Assembly (NCBI GenBank): GCA_903901875.1
Contig: CAIUSO010000114.1
Coordinates: 22,655 to 86,654 of the forward strand
Length of the DNA stretch: 64,000 bases
Source: an uncultured Geobacteraceae bacterium
GTDB lineage: Bacteria > Desulfobacterota > Desulfuromonadia > Geobacterales > Pseudopelobacteraceae
Direction: 5' to 3'
Both the position numbers and the translations under genes were made by a program. The notes under the pieces were generated by a model. It saw only the letters and a program-made list of their open reading frames with translations, did not search any database and was not told where the DNA came from. Shown here piece by piece: positions 27,782 through 37,522 of the stretch. Positions within the stretch are counted from its first letter, which is position 1. Each line of letters opens with the position of its first letter.

Positions 27782-30396
27782 TGTCTCTCCCCTGTTTCTT
27801 CAGCTGTCGTCAGCGGCACCGAAATGGTGATGACGCTCCCACCATCGGGGGGCTGTTCCATACGGAAAAAGCCATTCAAATATCTGAATTGACGGACTAA
27901 ATTAAATATTCCGAAACAGCCCTTTTTAGTCGTATGATGTAAAAGGTCCGGATCAAAACCGATGCCATCATCTTTGACCGTTAATAACAGACTGTCCCCG
28001 TTTCTTGATACTGATACAAAGGCTTCAGACGCCATTGCATGTTTGGCCACATTGATCAGCAGCTCCCGGGTGGCCTGATATACCACCGAGCGGAGTACGT
28101 CCGAGAGCGGCTTTACGCTGCCATCGTTCAAAAAAAACACATTGAGACCATAGTCTGTTTTCATCTGTCGGCAGAGCCACTCCAGGGTTGCCTCAAGCCC
28201 TACCGTAATAAGAAGAGGTGGCGTTAACTGGAGTGTCAACGAGCGGACTTCTCCGATAACTTTCTCAAGTAAACGGTATGTGTCAGCAATATTGCTCTGA
28301 TCGTACACCGACAGAAGCGACGAGTTAACGGCACTGAGTTTAATTTTACACAGCGCAAGGGACTGACCGATGTGGTCATGGAGCTCGGAAGAAATGCGCA
28401 AACGAATCTGCTCATCCTGTAATGACAATTCAGTGGCCAGATCCTCCTGATTTTCCCGTATTTCGCTGAGCGTGGTTATATTCTGATTAATGCCCAGAAT
28501 ACAGGTAATTTCATTGTTAATCCGGATCGGTGCGGTGATGTGTTCATAAATCTGTCGGCATCCGGCAATTACGTATTCAGCCTCGAACGTGACGACGTCA
28601 CCGTTAAAAGCTCGCTGATTACTCTCGATTATGATGGCCAATGTTTCGGGGGGGAGAGCCATTTCCCCCGGTGTTGCGCCGATAATGCTGCCCCATTGAT
28701 TTCGTAAGGCCCGGTTTTCCATTATGCAGCAGCCGTTTGTATCTCGAACCCAGAGTTCAAACGGAGCATTATCAAAGGCCGCTTGCAAGAGTGATGATTG
28801 TCGCTGAACCTCCTCTTCCGCCCGTACCAGTTCAGTTATATCCCGTGTGAACGACATGATGCACGGTTCTTCAGCGACCTCGATTATTCTCGCATATAAG
28901 AGGCCGTTGAGCAGCGTGCTATCTTTTCTTCTGAAACTTGCTCTGAAATTTTCAACGTGATCGTGCGACTTCAGTAAGCGGAGCAGTTCATGACGTTCAT
29001 CCGGGCTTGCCCACAGGTTCAGTTCCAACGCTGTCTTGCCAAGAGCCTCGTCACCGGTATAGCCGGTAACCCGGGTGAAACCATCATTCACCTGGATATA
29101 CTTGCCATCCTTTACACGTGTGACAATAACGGCATCTGGCGACAAGCGAAACGCGGTGGAGAGCTTTTCCTCCTGATAGCGGAGCTGAATATCCTGACCG
29201 ATGACCTTCTCTTCCAGTTGTTCGTGGGCCAGTTTAAGTGCCAATTCAGCCTGTTTGCGGGCAGAGATATCATGGATTATGACGAATGAGCGTTGGATAT
29301 GGCCCGCAACAATGACGGAACTGATTTCTGCCGGGAATTTCTCGCCATTTTTACGAATGCAGGTCAATTCCGTATTGATGAAACCGGTTTGCTTCCGTTT
29401 TTCCAGCGCCGGGACCAGCCTGTCATCTTCCAAGTCCATGATTCCATTACGCCCTAACCGGCAAAACTCCTCGTCAGTCCAGCCAAACATCTTGCAGGCC
29501 GCAGTATTGGCCATGGAAATTATTCCATCCGGCGCAGTGCATAAGACCGCATCCCGTGAGAACTCAAACAACGACCGGAATATTTGTTCCCTCTCGGCCA
29601 GCAGAGCCTCATTTCGCTTCTGTTCCGTAATATCCTGTTTGACAGCAACATAGTGAGTAATGTCTCCACATTCATTAAACATGGGCGAAATGGATGCCGA
29701 CTCCCAATAGGTCTCACCATTTTTTTTACGGTTATGAAACTCACCTCGCCACGTATTTCCCGCAGTAATTGTCTTCCAGAGTGTCGTGTAAACGGCACGG
29801 GGAGTCTGACTCGTTTGTAAAATCCGGGGTGATGCGCCCCTCACCTCGTCAAGTGAATAGCCGGTAAGTTCGGTAAAGATCGGGTTTACGTACTCAATGA
29901 CCCCCTCTGAATCCGTGACGACGACCGGGCAGGGATTCTGCTCAACGGCAATAGAGAGTTTGCGAATATATTCGTTCTGTTCTTTAATTCTCTGTTCGGA
30001 GACGAGGTGGGAAACCGTTGAGTCAATAACCGTAAAAAGTTTTTCCTGGTTTAATGGCTTGAGAACATAACTATTTATCCCGGCTTCTATTGCCTTTATC
30101 AGATAGTGGGCGTCACCGACGGCCGTCAGCGCGATTATGATCGTCTGGGGTCTCAGCAACTTGATCTCTGACGACATGCCGATTCCGTCTATGATGGGCA
30201 TTCTAATGTCGGTAATGACAATGTCGGGCCGATACTTGCGGTACATATCCAGGCCATCGGCACCGTTTGATGCCACAAACAATTGGATATCAGGATAATT
30301 TATCGCCAGAGAGTCACTCAGAAATTCACGGGTTTCCTGTTCGTCTTCCACATAAAGCATTGATAATTTGAGCGCGGTAGCTCCGATTTCAGTCAT
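27778..30396 (-). CDS. REC-multi-PAS NarX-type (HisKA_3) histidine kinase
   Basis: 872 residues, soluble. An N-terminal receiver (about 12-128, ITDIRMPIIDG), four PAS/PAC units (about 145-640), then a HisKA_3 dimerisation domain with ELHDHIGQSLALCK (His673) and a short HATPase of the NarX/DegS kind (VKDDGIGFDPD, GCFGIFNLV). HisKA_3 kinases pair with NarL-type regulators, and such a gene follows with a 4-nt overlap. The N-terminal receiver means an upstream kinase also feeds this one. The MASE3-like kinase gene ends 21 nt upstream on the same strand and is the obvious candidate (inference). Confidence 0.93.
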   Translation of the reverse strand: MTEIGATALKLSMLYVEDEQETREFLSDSLAINYPDIQLFVASNGADGLDMYRKYRPDIVITDIRMPIIDGIGMSSEIKLLRPQTIIIALTAVGDAHYLIKAIEAGINSYVLKPLNQEKLFTVIDSTVSHLVSEQRIKEQNEYIRKLSIAVEQNPCPVVVTDSEGVIEYVNPIFTELTGYSLDEVRGASPRILQTSQTPRAVYTTLWKTITAGNTWRGEFHNRKKNGETYWESASISPMFNECGDITHYVAVKQDITEQKRNEALLAEREQIFRSLFEFSRDAVLCTAPDGIISMANTAACKMFGWTDEEFCRLGRNGIMDLEDDRLVPALEKRKQTGFINTELTCIRKNGEKFPAEISSVIVAGHIQRSFVIIHDISARKQAELALKLAHEQLEEKVIGQDIQLRYQEEKLSTAFRLSPDAVIVTRVKDGKYIQVNDGFTRVTGYTGDEALGKTALELNLWASPDERHELLRLLKSHDHVENFRASFRRKDSTLLNGLLYARIIEVAEEPCIMSFTRDITELVRAEEEVQRQSSLLQAAFDNAPFELWVRDTNGCCIMENRALRNQWGSIIGATPGEMALPPETLAIIIESNQRAFNGDVVTFEAEYVIAGCRQIYEHITAPIRINNEITCILGINQNITTLSEIRENQEDLATELSLQDEQIRLRISSELHDHIGQSLALCKIKLSAVNSSLLSVYDQSNIADTYRLLEKVIGEVRSLTLQLTPPLLITVGLEATLEWLCRQMKTDYGLNVFFLNDGSVKPLSDVLRSVVYQATRELLINVAKHAMASEAFVSVSRNGDSLLLTVKDDGIGFDPDLLHHTTKKGCFGIFNLVRQFRYLNGFFRMEQPPDGGSVITISVPLTTAEETGERQ

Positions 30397-30417
30397 AGTG
30401 TCTCGATTGTAACTTAA

Positions 30418-32640
30418 TTATACTTCAATTCTAAACTCAGCACCTTCTCCGGTGTTACGCACTGACAACAGGCCATTCATGCTCTTTTCAATAATAGATT
30501 TTGCCATGAACAGTCCAATACCGGTGCCCTTATCAGGTCCTTTGGTGGTGAAGTACGGCTCGAAGATCCTGTCTACCAGGTGTGGTGGAATTCCTCCTGC
30601 GTTATCGGAAATCGTCACGACATTCTTTCCCGCAACCGTATCAATAGCTATCACTATCCGCCCATGAGCGGGACAATGCACGACAAAAGCATCCCGGGCA
30701 TTCATTAAAATATTGAGAAGGACCTGCGAGAATTCATTGGGAAAACCAACAATTACCGGATTGACACGGGATTGGATTTCAACCCGAATGTGCTGGTTAT
30801 TAAAGTTATCCGCCACCAGTGAGACTGTTCTCTCAATCACATCTCGGATATCAAACTCAGTCATCTCCTTATCCGGTCTAAAAAAACTCCGAAAATCCTC
30901 AATAGTCTGAGACATATGATTTATTTGCCCCATTGACTTTTGAATGACTTTTTCGAGATATTCTTCGGTAAATGCCCCCCTGTCGTAGTACAATTGCATC
31001 TGTTGTATGATGATTCCAAGGGTATTCAATGGTTGGCGCCACTGATGAGCGATATTGTTGATCATTTCTCCCAAGGAAGCCAGACGGTTCTGCTGGATAA
31101 GTAACTGTTCCTTTTCACGGAGTGCTTCAACCGCCTTGAGGCGTTCTGTGGTTTCCTCATAGAGTGCCTTTTCAGCTACCTTGCGACTGTTCTCACGGCT
31201 CAGGCTGTCGAGAGCAAACGAAATATCCATTCCCATCTGTAACAGCAACTCCACATGCTGCACATCGAAATAATTCTTTTCTGCTCCGTATAACGTGAGA
31301 GCGCCAACAACCTGATCATTCTCTTTGATTGCAATGGATGCCGATGCGCCGATGCCATACTTCCTCCCCTGTTCATGCCAGGGGAGGGTACAGGGATCGT
31401 TTTGAAAGTCGTTACAGATATAATAAGTTCCTTCGCGGATGGCACTCCCGGTCGGGCCTTCCCCTTCCGGCTCTTTGTTGGCGGTAATCCTGATATCATT
31501 CAGGTATGCCGTGGCACCACTTGAAGCAACAACATTCAGACCACCGCTTTGCCCATCCATGAAGCCAATCCATGCCAGGACAAACCCGCCGCTTTCCACG
31601 GCAATGCGACAAAAATCACTGAATAGCGAATCACGGTTAATGATTTTAACCATGGTATGGTTGGTCTCGCCAAGCACTGCGTAGAGGCGATTGAGTCGTT
31701 GAATATTCAGTTCCGCTTTCTGGCGTTCATGTATCTCTTCTTCGAGAACCGTAACGGCCTGTGCCAGAGCAGAGGTTCGCTCTTCTATGCGCTGTTCAAG
31801 CTTTTCACCCTGAGCCTGGAGATCTTCATTTACTTTAACGATCTCTTTAAAAATCACTTCCAGTGGTGCATCTATGCCGGTTGCAATAATGGCGTGATAT
31901 ACCATCAAAAATGAGAACAATTTAAAGTAGTGGCCGACAAGATTTGAGATGTCGTAGTTATCAATGTAAAATGTAAACGCGAGTTCTGAAATGATGGTGT
32001 AGAGGAGAGACAAGAGGAGCAGCTTATAAATGCGGTCTGAGAAGTGTGCTCTCTTTTTGCCAAGTAACAGAATACACGCCACAAGGATAAGGCAGATTGC
32101 ATACTCACTGTATACTTTGAAATCGGTTAACCCTTTGCCTGCGACAAAGCAGACCGGAAATATCTTCCAGTAAAATATACTGGAAATCAGCAGGGCTGTG
32201 ACTATGACATAAGAGACAAAGATCAATCCCGCATTAACTTTTCTGGTTCTGAGCAGCAGTGCAAACGATATAATGAGGGTGACGCTCTCCAAAGCTCTTG
32301 CTGCAATCCAGAGCTGATTGGCATAGTAATCGTAGTCGGTAAATATGGGCATCCCCCTGTACGCGATCGTGTGCAGGAGATCCAATACGCCAATAAACAG
32401 ACAGGAAATTCCTACCATTATCAGATACTGGTTGTGAATATATTTAAGGGAGTGCCAGGTGACAACAAATACCGTACATGCGATCACGACGCTGAAAAGT
32501 TCAACAAGGGTATGAAAGAGCAGGTAATTAACTTTTGTGGTCAGATAGAGTCCCACAACAATCGCGCAAATGGTCAGCCAGTACATCATCGTGGCGTGGC
32601 GGCTACTCCGTTCAAAAATGGCGTGGGTCACTTGATTCAT
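30418..32640 (-). CDS. MASE3-like membrane sensor with GAF and HQWRQP histidine kinase
   Basis: 740 residues; ATG 32640 with GAGAGG six bases before, preferred over a start 36 nt earlier. About seven to eight membrane helices fill residues 15-265 in the MASE3 pattern (GVLDLLHTIAYRGM, followed by DYDYYANQLWIAARALES). A coiled coil, a GAF domain (about 325-470), a second coiled coil, the H-box IAHQWRQPLN (His532) and a HATPase (NARDAF, DNAGGIP, GTGIGLFMAK) follow. MASE3 is an uncharacterised integral-membrane sensor domain. The enzyme probably donates to the receiver of the next gene (21 nt downstream). Confidence 0.9.
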   Translation of the reverse strand: MNQVTHAIFERSSRHATMMYWLTICAIVVGLYLTTKVNYLLFHTLVELFSVVIACTVFVVTWHSLKYIHNQYLIMVGISCLFIGVLDLLHTIAYRGMPIFTDYDYYANQLWIAARALESVTLIISFALLLRTRKVNAGLIFVSYVIVTALLISSIFYWKIFPVCFVAGKGLTDFKVYSEYAICLILVACILLLGKKRAHFSDRIYKLLLLSLLYTIISELAFTFYIDNYDISNLVGHYFKLFSFLMVYHAIIATGIDAPLEVIFKEIVKVNEDLQAQGEKLEQRIEERTSALAQAVTVLEEEIHERQKAELNIQRLNRLYAVLGETNHTMVKIINRDSLFSDFCRIAVESGGFVLAWIGFMDGQSGGLNVVASSGATAYLNDIRITANKEPEGEGPTGSAIREGTYYICNDFQNDPCTLPWHEQGRKYGIGASASIAIKENDQVVGALTLYGAEKNYFDVQHVELLLQMGMDISFALDSLSRENSRKVAEKALYEETTERLKAVEALREKEQLLIQQNRLASLGEMINNIAHQWRQPLNTLGIIIQQMQLYYDRGAFTEEYLEKVIQKSMGQINHMSQTIEDFRSFFRPDKEMTEFDIRDVIERTVSLVADNFNNQHIRVEIQSRVNPVIVGFPNEFSQVLLNILMNARDAFVVHCPAHGRIVIAIDTVAGKNVVTISDNAGGIPPHLVDRIFEPYFTTKGPDKGTGIGLFMAKSIIEKSMNGLLSVRNTGEGAEFRIEV

Positions 32641-32708
32641 AGACGGCCTCTCATTACGGATTACAATCAAATTCACATTGAAGCGTATTAATTCAATTAA
32701 GCCCCACC

Positions 32709-32930
32709 TTATACAAGTTTGAACCGGCTGACAAGATTTTGCAGTTCACCGGCCGGTAACGCATAATACCGGAGTGGACACAACGGTATTCGAGTGGTTG
32801 GGTGGGCAAAAGTCGAGGGCATACTGGTTAGCTGCCGTAGCCTTGTTTACAACCTGTTTGATTTCTCCATTGATGTTGCGAACACTTTTTGCTAAATTCA
32901 CCACAGGCATCAAAGTCACAAGCAATGGGA
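32709..32930 (-). pseudogene. Remnant of the C-terminus of a methyl-accepting chemotaxis protein
   Basis: The minus strand reads PVVNLAKSVRNINGEIKQ then VVNKATAANQYALDF in one frame, and after a shift LPAGELQNLVSRFKLV ending at TAA (32709-32711). The last piece is the common tail of chemoreceptors in this group. The kinase-control hairpin and everything upstream are missing. At least one frameshift separates the two pieces. It lies in the gap between divergent genes. Confidence 0.5.
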
Positions 32931-32934
32931 CAGT

Positions 32935-33288
32935 ATGACTTCTTCTCTGAGACATCAACTGACTACTGTCGTTCTCTTATTGATGTGCCTGTGTTCTTTT
33001 ACACAGTCTGTCGCGAGGGCGTGCATACAGCATCAGGAGTCATTTGCCAGTCAAAGGGGTGATCTTTCAATCTCAGCTCCCCCGTGCCCTGACTGCCCCT
33101 GCGAGGGAGATGCGGATTCTGATTGTTGCAATACGGCATGCTGTGATTGCCCGTGCCACACACCGATTATCCAACATTTCATGTTTGCATATGCCCCTCA
33201 CTCCGTCAAAATGCTCTTCAAAGAGCCTCAATGGTCGATACACGATATCTATCTACCGATCTTTGCCCCCCCACAGAACCACGCTTAA
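32935..33288 (+). CDS. Small exported cysteine-rich protein
   Basis: 117 residues. A signal peptide (about 1-28, VVLLLMCLCSFTQSVARA) is followed by a cluster of about ten Cys in 30 residues (PPCPDCPCEGDADSDCCN, then CCDCPCH), alternating with Asp/Glu. The C-terminus ends DIYLPIFAPPQN. I think proteins with this tail occur next to heavy-metal efflux genes in related bacteria, from memory. A periplasmic metal-binding role is plausible (inference), but no efflux pump is in the window. A GGGA site precedes the ATG. The ResB gene follows 136 nt later; that gap shows only its ribosome site. Confidence 0.65.
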   Translation: MTSSLRHQLTTVVLLLMCLCSFTQSVARACIQHQESFASQRGDLSISAPPCPDCPCEGDADSDCCNTACCDCPCHTPIIQHFMFAYAPHSVKMLFKEPQWSIHDIYLPIFAPPQNHA

Positions 33289-33424
33289 GTCTCCCAGAGC
33301 CTGATCAATTCACTGATGGTATCAACCAATGCCTTGGAACAGTCCGAAGGATGCTCTATGGTTTGCCTGACAAATCCCGTGGCAACAAGGATTCACAACC
33401 ACCTGTAATTAAAGGAGTTACTCC

Positions 33425-34792
33425 GTGAAAACCAGATTTAATGCTGTTGTAACATCTGTGTGGAATGGTTTCTGTTCACTTAAACTTGCGATGTTTATAC
33501 TTATTTCACTTGCGGTCCTTTCAATAATCGGGACCGTTATTCCTCAAGGAATTCCTCCGGAAGAATATCTTGCCCTCATAGGACCGACAAAAGCCAGGCT
33601 CTATCAAGTGCTGGGCTTCTTTGACATGTACCACTCGTGGTGGTTCATTCTTTTGTTGTACCTGCTGACAGTCAACCTGATTTGCTGCTCAATAAAACGT
33701 CTTCCCCGTATCTGGAAAATAGTTTTTCAGCCAGAAACAATCATGACTCAGTCACTTGAATCATCTTTTTCATCGATCAAAACGATCTCAAGCAAGACAG
33801 ACGTTCACCTGCTGAAGGAAAAGACAGAGGCCTTCCTACAGACTGAGTTTGCAAAACCGTTCGTACGCGAAGTTGATGGCAGCTTTCATTTGTTTTCTCA
33901 ACAAGCTCCTTGGTGCCGGTTCTCGGTATACGTCGTTCATCTGAGCATAATTATTATCTTTATCGGAGCAATTATTGGCACTCAGTTCGGCTTCAAGGGT
34001 TATGTTACCATTACTGAAGGGCAGAGTGTCGATAGGATTGGTGTACGATCGGGCACGGATATAATCCCCGGATTTTCAGTACGCTGTGAAAAGTTCTCTC
34101 TGGCACAGTACCCAAACGGAGCGCCAAAGGAATTCAAAAGTATCCTGACGGTGCTCGAAAAGGGAGTACCGGTACCGGAGTACACCAACGTGCGAGTTAT
34201 CGTTAATAAACCGATGACATACAAAGGAATCACCTTTTACCAATCAAGTTATGGCAATGCCGGGCAATACTTTTTTACCACCACGGATCTTGAGGGTAAA
34301 AATCTGACCGACCTTACTATGAGCAGCAACTCATCTGCTACCCTGCCTGACGGTAGCAGCATACATGTGTTGGAGACGACACCGGATATATCTTTGTATT
34401 CACCGGGACTCTCAGGAGCTGCTGCGCAGCTTGAAATCCATACACCTGGAGGCAACACGGAGCAGGTTGTCGTCTATGCAAACCACCCTGAATTAAATAT
34501 TCAGCATGCAAAAAATCATGGCAAGGGTCCGGTTTTGCACTACAAAGGTGAGAAACAGGCGGTGTATACCGGGCTGCAGGTCGCCAAGGATCCCGGCGTT
34601 TGGGTGGTATGGGCAGGATGTGCATTGATGGTTGCAGGTATTTATATCGCATTCTTCCTTTCCCACCGACGTATCTGGGTCCGCATACAAAAAGGCCGAG
34701 TCACCATCGGCGGTAATGCACACAAGAATCCGGCTTCATTCAATCTGTTCTTTGATCAGCTTTCAGAAAAATACACGTCACATATTTCGTAA
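33425..34792 (+). CDS. resB: ResB-family cytochrome c biogenesis protein
   Basis: 455 residues. ResB (Ccs1) with CcsA forms the system II haem channel that delivers haem to apocytochromes in the periplasm. Membrane helices at about 20-40, 68-90, 160-182 and 380-402, with a large periplasmic domain between the last two (MTYKGITFYQSSYG is typical). AAAGGAG precedes the GTG start. The next gene is ccsA, 11 nt away; the pair is needed to mature the napB cytochrome and other c-type cytochromes. The C-terminus is slightly short of the Bacillus protein (about 540). Confidence 0.93.
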   Translation: MKTRFNAVVTSVWNGFCSLKLAMFILISLAVLSIIGTVIPQGIPPEEYLALIGPTKARLYQVLGFFDMYHSWWFILLLYLLTVNLICCSIKRLPRIWKIVFQPETIMTQSLESSFSSIKTISSKTDVHLLKEKTEAFLQTEFAKPFVREVDGSFHLFSQQAPWCRFSVYVVHLSIIIIFIGAIIGTQFGFKGYVTITEGQSVDRIGVRSGTDIIPGFSVRCEKFSLAQYPNGAPKEFKSILTVLEKGVPVPEYTNVRVIVNKPMTYKGITFYQSSYGNAGQYFFTTTDLEGKNLTDLTMSSNSSATLPDGSSIHVLETTPDISLYSPGLSGAAAQLEIHTPGGNTEQVVVYANHPELNIQHAKNHGKGPVLHYKGEKQAVYTGLQVAKDPGVWVVWAGCALMVAGIYIAFFLSHRRIWVRIQKGRVTIGGNAHKNPASFNLFFDQLSEKYTSHIS

Positions 34793-34803
34793 GGGGAACA
34801 TCC

Positions 34804-35658
34804 ATGACCAGTTCGTTTTTGTTCAATATAACCACCATTGCAGATCTTATTTCAATGCTGCTGTTTTTTGCATTCCTTGCGAGCAGGTCAAAAGCCCTTG
34901 GCTTTACCGGCATCACTGTTGCGTATGCCGGTTTTCTCGCAGAAACAGTCGCAATTGCCCTTCGTTGGAAAGAATCCTATGATATGGGTGTGGGCCATGC
35001 ACCACTCTCCAATCTCTATGAATCAGTTGTATTCTTCTCGTGGACAATAGTCCTTATTTTTTTACTACTTGACCTGAAATACCGGTATCGGGTGATCGGT
35101 GCTTTTGTTATGCCCTTCGCCCTGTTGGGTATGGCATGGGCGCAACTTGGAATGAATACCGGCATTGAACCGTTAGTTCCCGCTTTGCAGAGCAATTGGC
35201 TCCTGTACCATGTCGTCACCTGTTTTCTTGGCTATGCGGCATTTGCCGTCGCCTGCGGCATATCTATCATGTATTTGATAAAAGCGAACCTGACCGAGAG
35301 TTCCCCTGCGTCACGTGATGGACGCATAGCGGATATTTTTCCCCCCATCAGGGTACTTGATGACCTTAACTACCGTGCCATTATGGTCGGTTTCCCGTTG
35401 TTGACTCTGGGGATTATTACCGGTGCAGCATGGGCAAATTATGCGTGGGGCACCTACTGGAGTTGGGACCCAAAAGAAACGTGGTCTTTGATTGTCTGGT
35501 TTGTCTATGCAGCGTTTCTCCATGCTCGAATTACCAAAGGCTGGGTCGGAAAACGTGCCGCCTGGCTTTCGGTTGTTGGTTTTGCTGCTACAATATTTTG
35601 CTATCTTGGCGTCAATCTTTTTCTGTCAGGTCTTCATAGCTATGGCGGCGGGAAATAA
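34804..35658 (+). CDS. ccsA: CcsA/ResC-type cytochrome c haem lyase subunit
   Basis: 284 residues with about eight membrane helices. The haem-handling WWD motif is present as WGTYWSWDPKETWSLI (about 219-234), with conserved His in LYHVVT and FLHAR flanking it. It forms the system II synthetase with ResB. GGGG ahead of ATG 34804; 11 nt after resB, so one operon. Confidence 0.94.
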   Translation: MTSSFLFNITTIADLISMLLFFAFLASRSKALGFTGITVAYAGFLAETVAIALRWKESYDMGVGHAPLSNLYESVVFFSWTIVLIFLLLDLKYRYRVIGAFVMPFALLGMAWAQLGMNTGIEPLVPALQSNWLLYHVVTCFLGYAAFAVACGISIMYLIKANLTESSPASRDGRIADIFPPIRVLDDLNYRAIMVGFPLLTLGIITGAAWANYAWGTYWSWDPKETWSLIVWFVYAAFLHARITKGWVGKRAAWLSVVGFAATIFCYLGVNLFLSGLHSYGGGK

Positions 35659-35664
35659 TAAACA

Positions 35665-35700
35665 GCGGCAGAGGGAATGGATCCTCTCTGCCGCGTTGTG
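35665..35700 (+). terminator. Hairpin after ccsA
   Basis: GCGGCAGAG (35665-35673) pairs with CTCTGCCGC (35686-35694), followed by the T-rich but interrupted GTTGTGTTTC. It separates convergent operons and may serve the plus strand; the weak U-tract lowers certainty. Confidence 0.5.
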
Positions 35701-35769
35701 TTTCATCCGTAGCTTACTATCGGGTTGTGTAATCCCATTCGGTCAATGTTTTTAGTGACCGGTACAACT

Positions 35770-36471
35770 TCAATTGTCGAATACTGGGGTGGCCAAGAGT
35801 GCAGAGATCTCCTGCTGCATATTCTTCGTATCAATATGGGCATTCTGGAGAAGGGTTCCCCAGCTTTTTGAACCGCTCTTCACTTCAAGATACATTTGTT
35901 TTACCGGCTGTTGCGTTTGAGAAGAGATAACCGTGGCAATAATCACTCCCTGATTGGATGCACCCACTTGCCGGAGGGCAGCCAAATCAGCATCTTTCAG
36001 AATGTGATTACGAAGGAATAATTCATCAACAGCTATTTCAGCTAATTGGACCGGAGATGTCTTTGCATCCAGAGCTTTTGAGAACCGTGTTCCGAAAGAT
36101 TTCGAGTCTACATGCAGGGAGGTGAACACGTCCTTCCAGACATCTCTCCTCTTCTTGACTTTGAGGATAGAGTCAGCTGATATACCTTTTTTTGCGGCAA
36201 TCCAGTGGGCAATCCAAAGGTCGTCTGAAGAAATGCCCTGCTGTTTTTTCATCACGATAGTTTTCTTATCCACGTTAAACATTTGGGCAAAGAAGGTGTT
36301 TTGTATTGTAGCCAGAAAATATTCATCGGCGGCGGCCGGGTGCCCTGGATCATACGTGCGGTCAGTAAAACAATGACAGGTAATGGTAGGTATGGCATAC
36401 GATGAAAGTGGCAACAGGCACAGCAGGAAAATAGTGCAGGAGAGCATTTTGTTTCTGGTAACGAGACCCAT
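35770..36471 (-). CDS. Exported protein of unknown function at the end of the nap operon
   Basis: 233 residues from ATG 36471, 7 nt after the HPP gene stop (AGGT five bases before). A signal peptide (about 9-27) precedes TITCHCFTDRTYDP, a C-x-C motif where mature protein begins, and a helical, Lys-rich domain (DDLWIAHWIAAKKGIS; TLLQNAHIDTKN). No CxxCH, so not a c-type cytochrome. I do not recognise a named family. Its position as last gene of the nitrate reductase operon suggests a link to nitrate or nitrite respiration (inference). Confidence 0.75.
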   Translation of the reverse strand: MGLVTRNKMLSCTIFLLCLLPLSSYAIPTITCHCFTDRTYDPGHPAAADEYFLATIQNTFFAQMFNVDKKTIVMKKQQGISSDDLWIAHWIAAKKGISADSILKVKKRRDVWKDVFTSLHVDSKSFGTRFSKALDAKTSPVQLAEIAVDELFLRNHILKDADLAALRQVGASNQGVIIATVISSQTQQPVKQMYLEVKSGSKSWGTLLQNAHIDTKNMQQEISALLATPVFDN

Positions 36472-36478
36472 AAGAGAC

Positions 36479-37009
36479 CTATAGCCAATGCTTCGGATAA
36501 GAACGGTGGTACACCACATTATTGGTAAAGAGTGCCATAATCAGGAGAATCAAGGCACCTGCCAACACCGGCAACAGGATGAACTCTGGACCAACCGCCC
36601 CTTGAACTCCGATCAGGGCGGTGGCTCCTCCCGGTGGATGAGTTGTATGGGTCAGGTTCATTACAAATATTGCCAACCCAACCGCAATGGCCATAGTTAA
36701 AGGCGAGGATCCGACAAGGGCAACGACAATTACCGCCACCCCGGCGGATAAAACGTGTCCTCCAACCAGATTGCGCGGTTGGGCCAGAGGCGAGTCCACG
36801 GCATCAAAGAGCAGAACCGCCGAAGCACCGAATGAACCGATGAGCAGGTGGTGGCCTGACAGAGAAGTGATCTCGCCAATAGCCAGAATTCCCAGCGTGG
36901 CACTGAGAAAACTCCAGAATGCATTGTGCAATGATACCGTTGGCCGTGGCCCACGGAGCGGTGCCATGCAACGTCGGGGCACCCCGAGCAATCTGTTACT
37001 GATCGTCAA
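36479..37009 (-). CDS. HPP-family integral membrane protein
   Basis: About 176 residues from a TTG at 37009, eight bases after GGAGG; an ATG at 36967 and a GTG at 37078 are alternatives. Four to five membrane helices; the defining segment is THTTHPPGGATALIG (about 128-142) after LIGSFGASAVLLF. HPP proteins of cyanobacteria and chloroplasts have been shown to transport nitrite, and this one lies in a nap operon, so nitrite export or import across the inner membrane is a reasonable guess. Confidence 0.85.
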   Translation of the reverse strand: MTISNRLLGVPRRCMAPLRGPRPTVSLHNAFWSFLSATLGILAIGEITSLSGHHLLIGSFGASAVLLFDAVDSPLAQPRNLVGGHVLSAGVAVIVVALVGSSPLTMAIAVGLAIFVMNLTHTTHPPGGATALIGVQGAVGPEFILLPVLAGALILLIMALFTNNVVYHRSYPKHWL

Positions 37010-37046
37010 GTGATCGTCCTCCAGTGATCGTGCAACATGTTTCTCG

Positions 37047-37481
37047 TCACAAAATCGATGGTTCCTGTTTCGTTTCACAAGCAGCCAATCGCTCTTTCAG
37101 TTCCTTTTCCTTTTTCCATCGCGCTGTAATATCCCGCATGATCGATGCACAGCCCTGCATGTGCCCTGCTTCGTCGTGCAGTAACACCATGCTGAATTCC
37201 AGCGAAATTTTGGAGCCGTCTTTACAGATTCCCGGCGACGAAAGGAGACCCGTTTTATATGTAGTCTCTCCAGATGCCATTACCCGGTTATAGCCATCCC
37301 AGTGACGCTGGCGCAGATTTTCAGGAATGATTAGATCAAGTGATTGACCTACAGCTTCAGCCGCACTGTACCCAAACATCTGCTCTGCTCCTCTGTTCCA
37401 AAAACAGATGGTTCCGTCTTTATCTGAAATGAGAATTGTATCGGGAGAATTTTTAACCGCTTCACTCAATAGCCTGTCCAT
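37047..37481 (-). CDS. Single PAS-domain protein in the nap operon
   Basis: 144 residues; ATG 37481 with GGGGGT close by, preferred over an earlier codon. One PAS/PAC unit (about 5-125): SPDTILISDKDG, FWNRGAEQMFGYS and GCASIMRDITARWK, ending in a short charged helix. No kinase or DNA-binding output. RQRHWDGY has a His near where FixL places its haem ligand, but this motif is also common in haem-free PAS domains. It may sense redox state or a ligand for a kinase encoded elsewhere. It lies 41 nt after the ferredoxin gene. Confidence 0.85.
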   Translation of the reverse strand: MDRLLSEAVKNSPDTILISDKDGTICFWNRGAEQMFGYSAAEAVGQSLDLIIPENLRQRHWDGYNRVMASGETTYKTGLLSSPGICKDGSKISLEFSMVLLHDEAGHMQGCASIMRDITARWKKEKELKERLAACETKQEPSIL

Positions 37482-37522
37482 AGTACCCCCGTGTATGTGA
37501 CGACTTGATGTATCAGACCGCA

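Noticed and set aside
37047..37481. FixL-type haem PAS domain
   Set aside because: The His in RHWDGY is also common in haem-free PAS domains and other haem-pocket residues are not evident.
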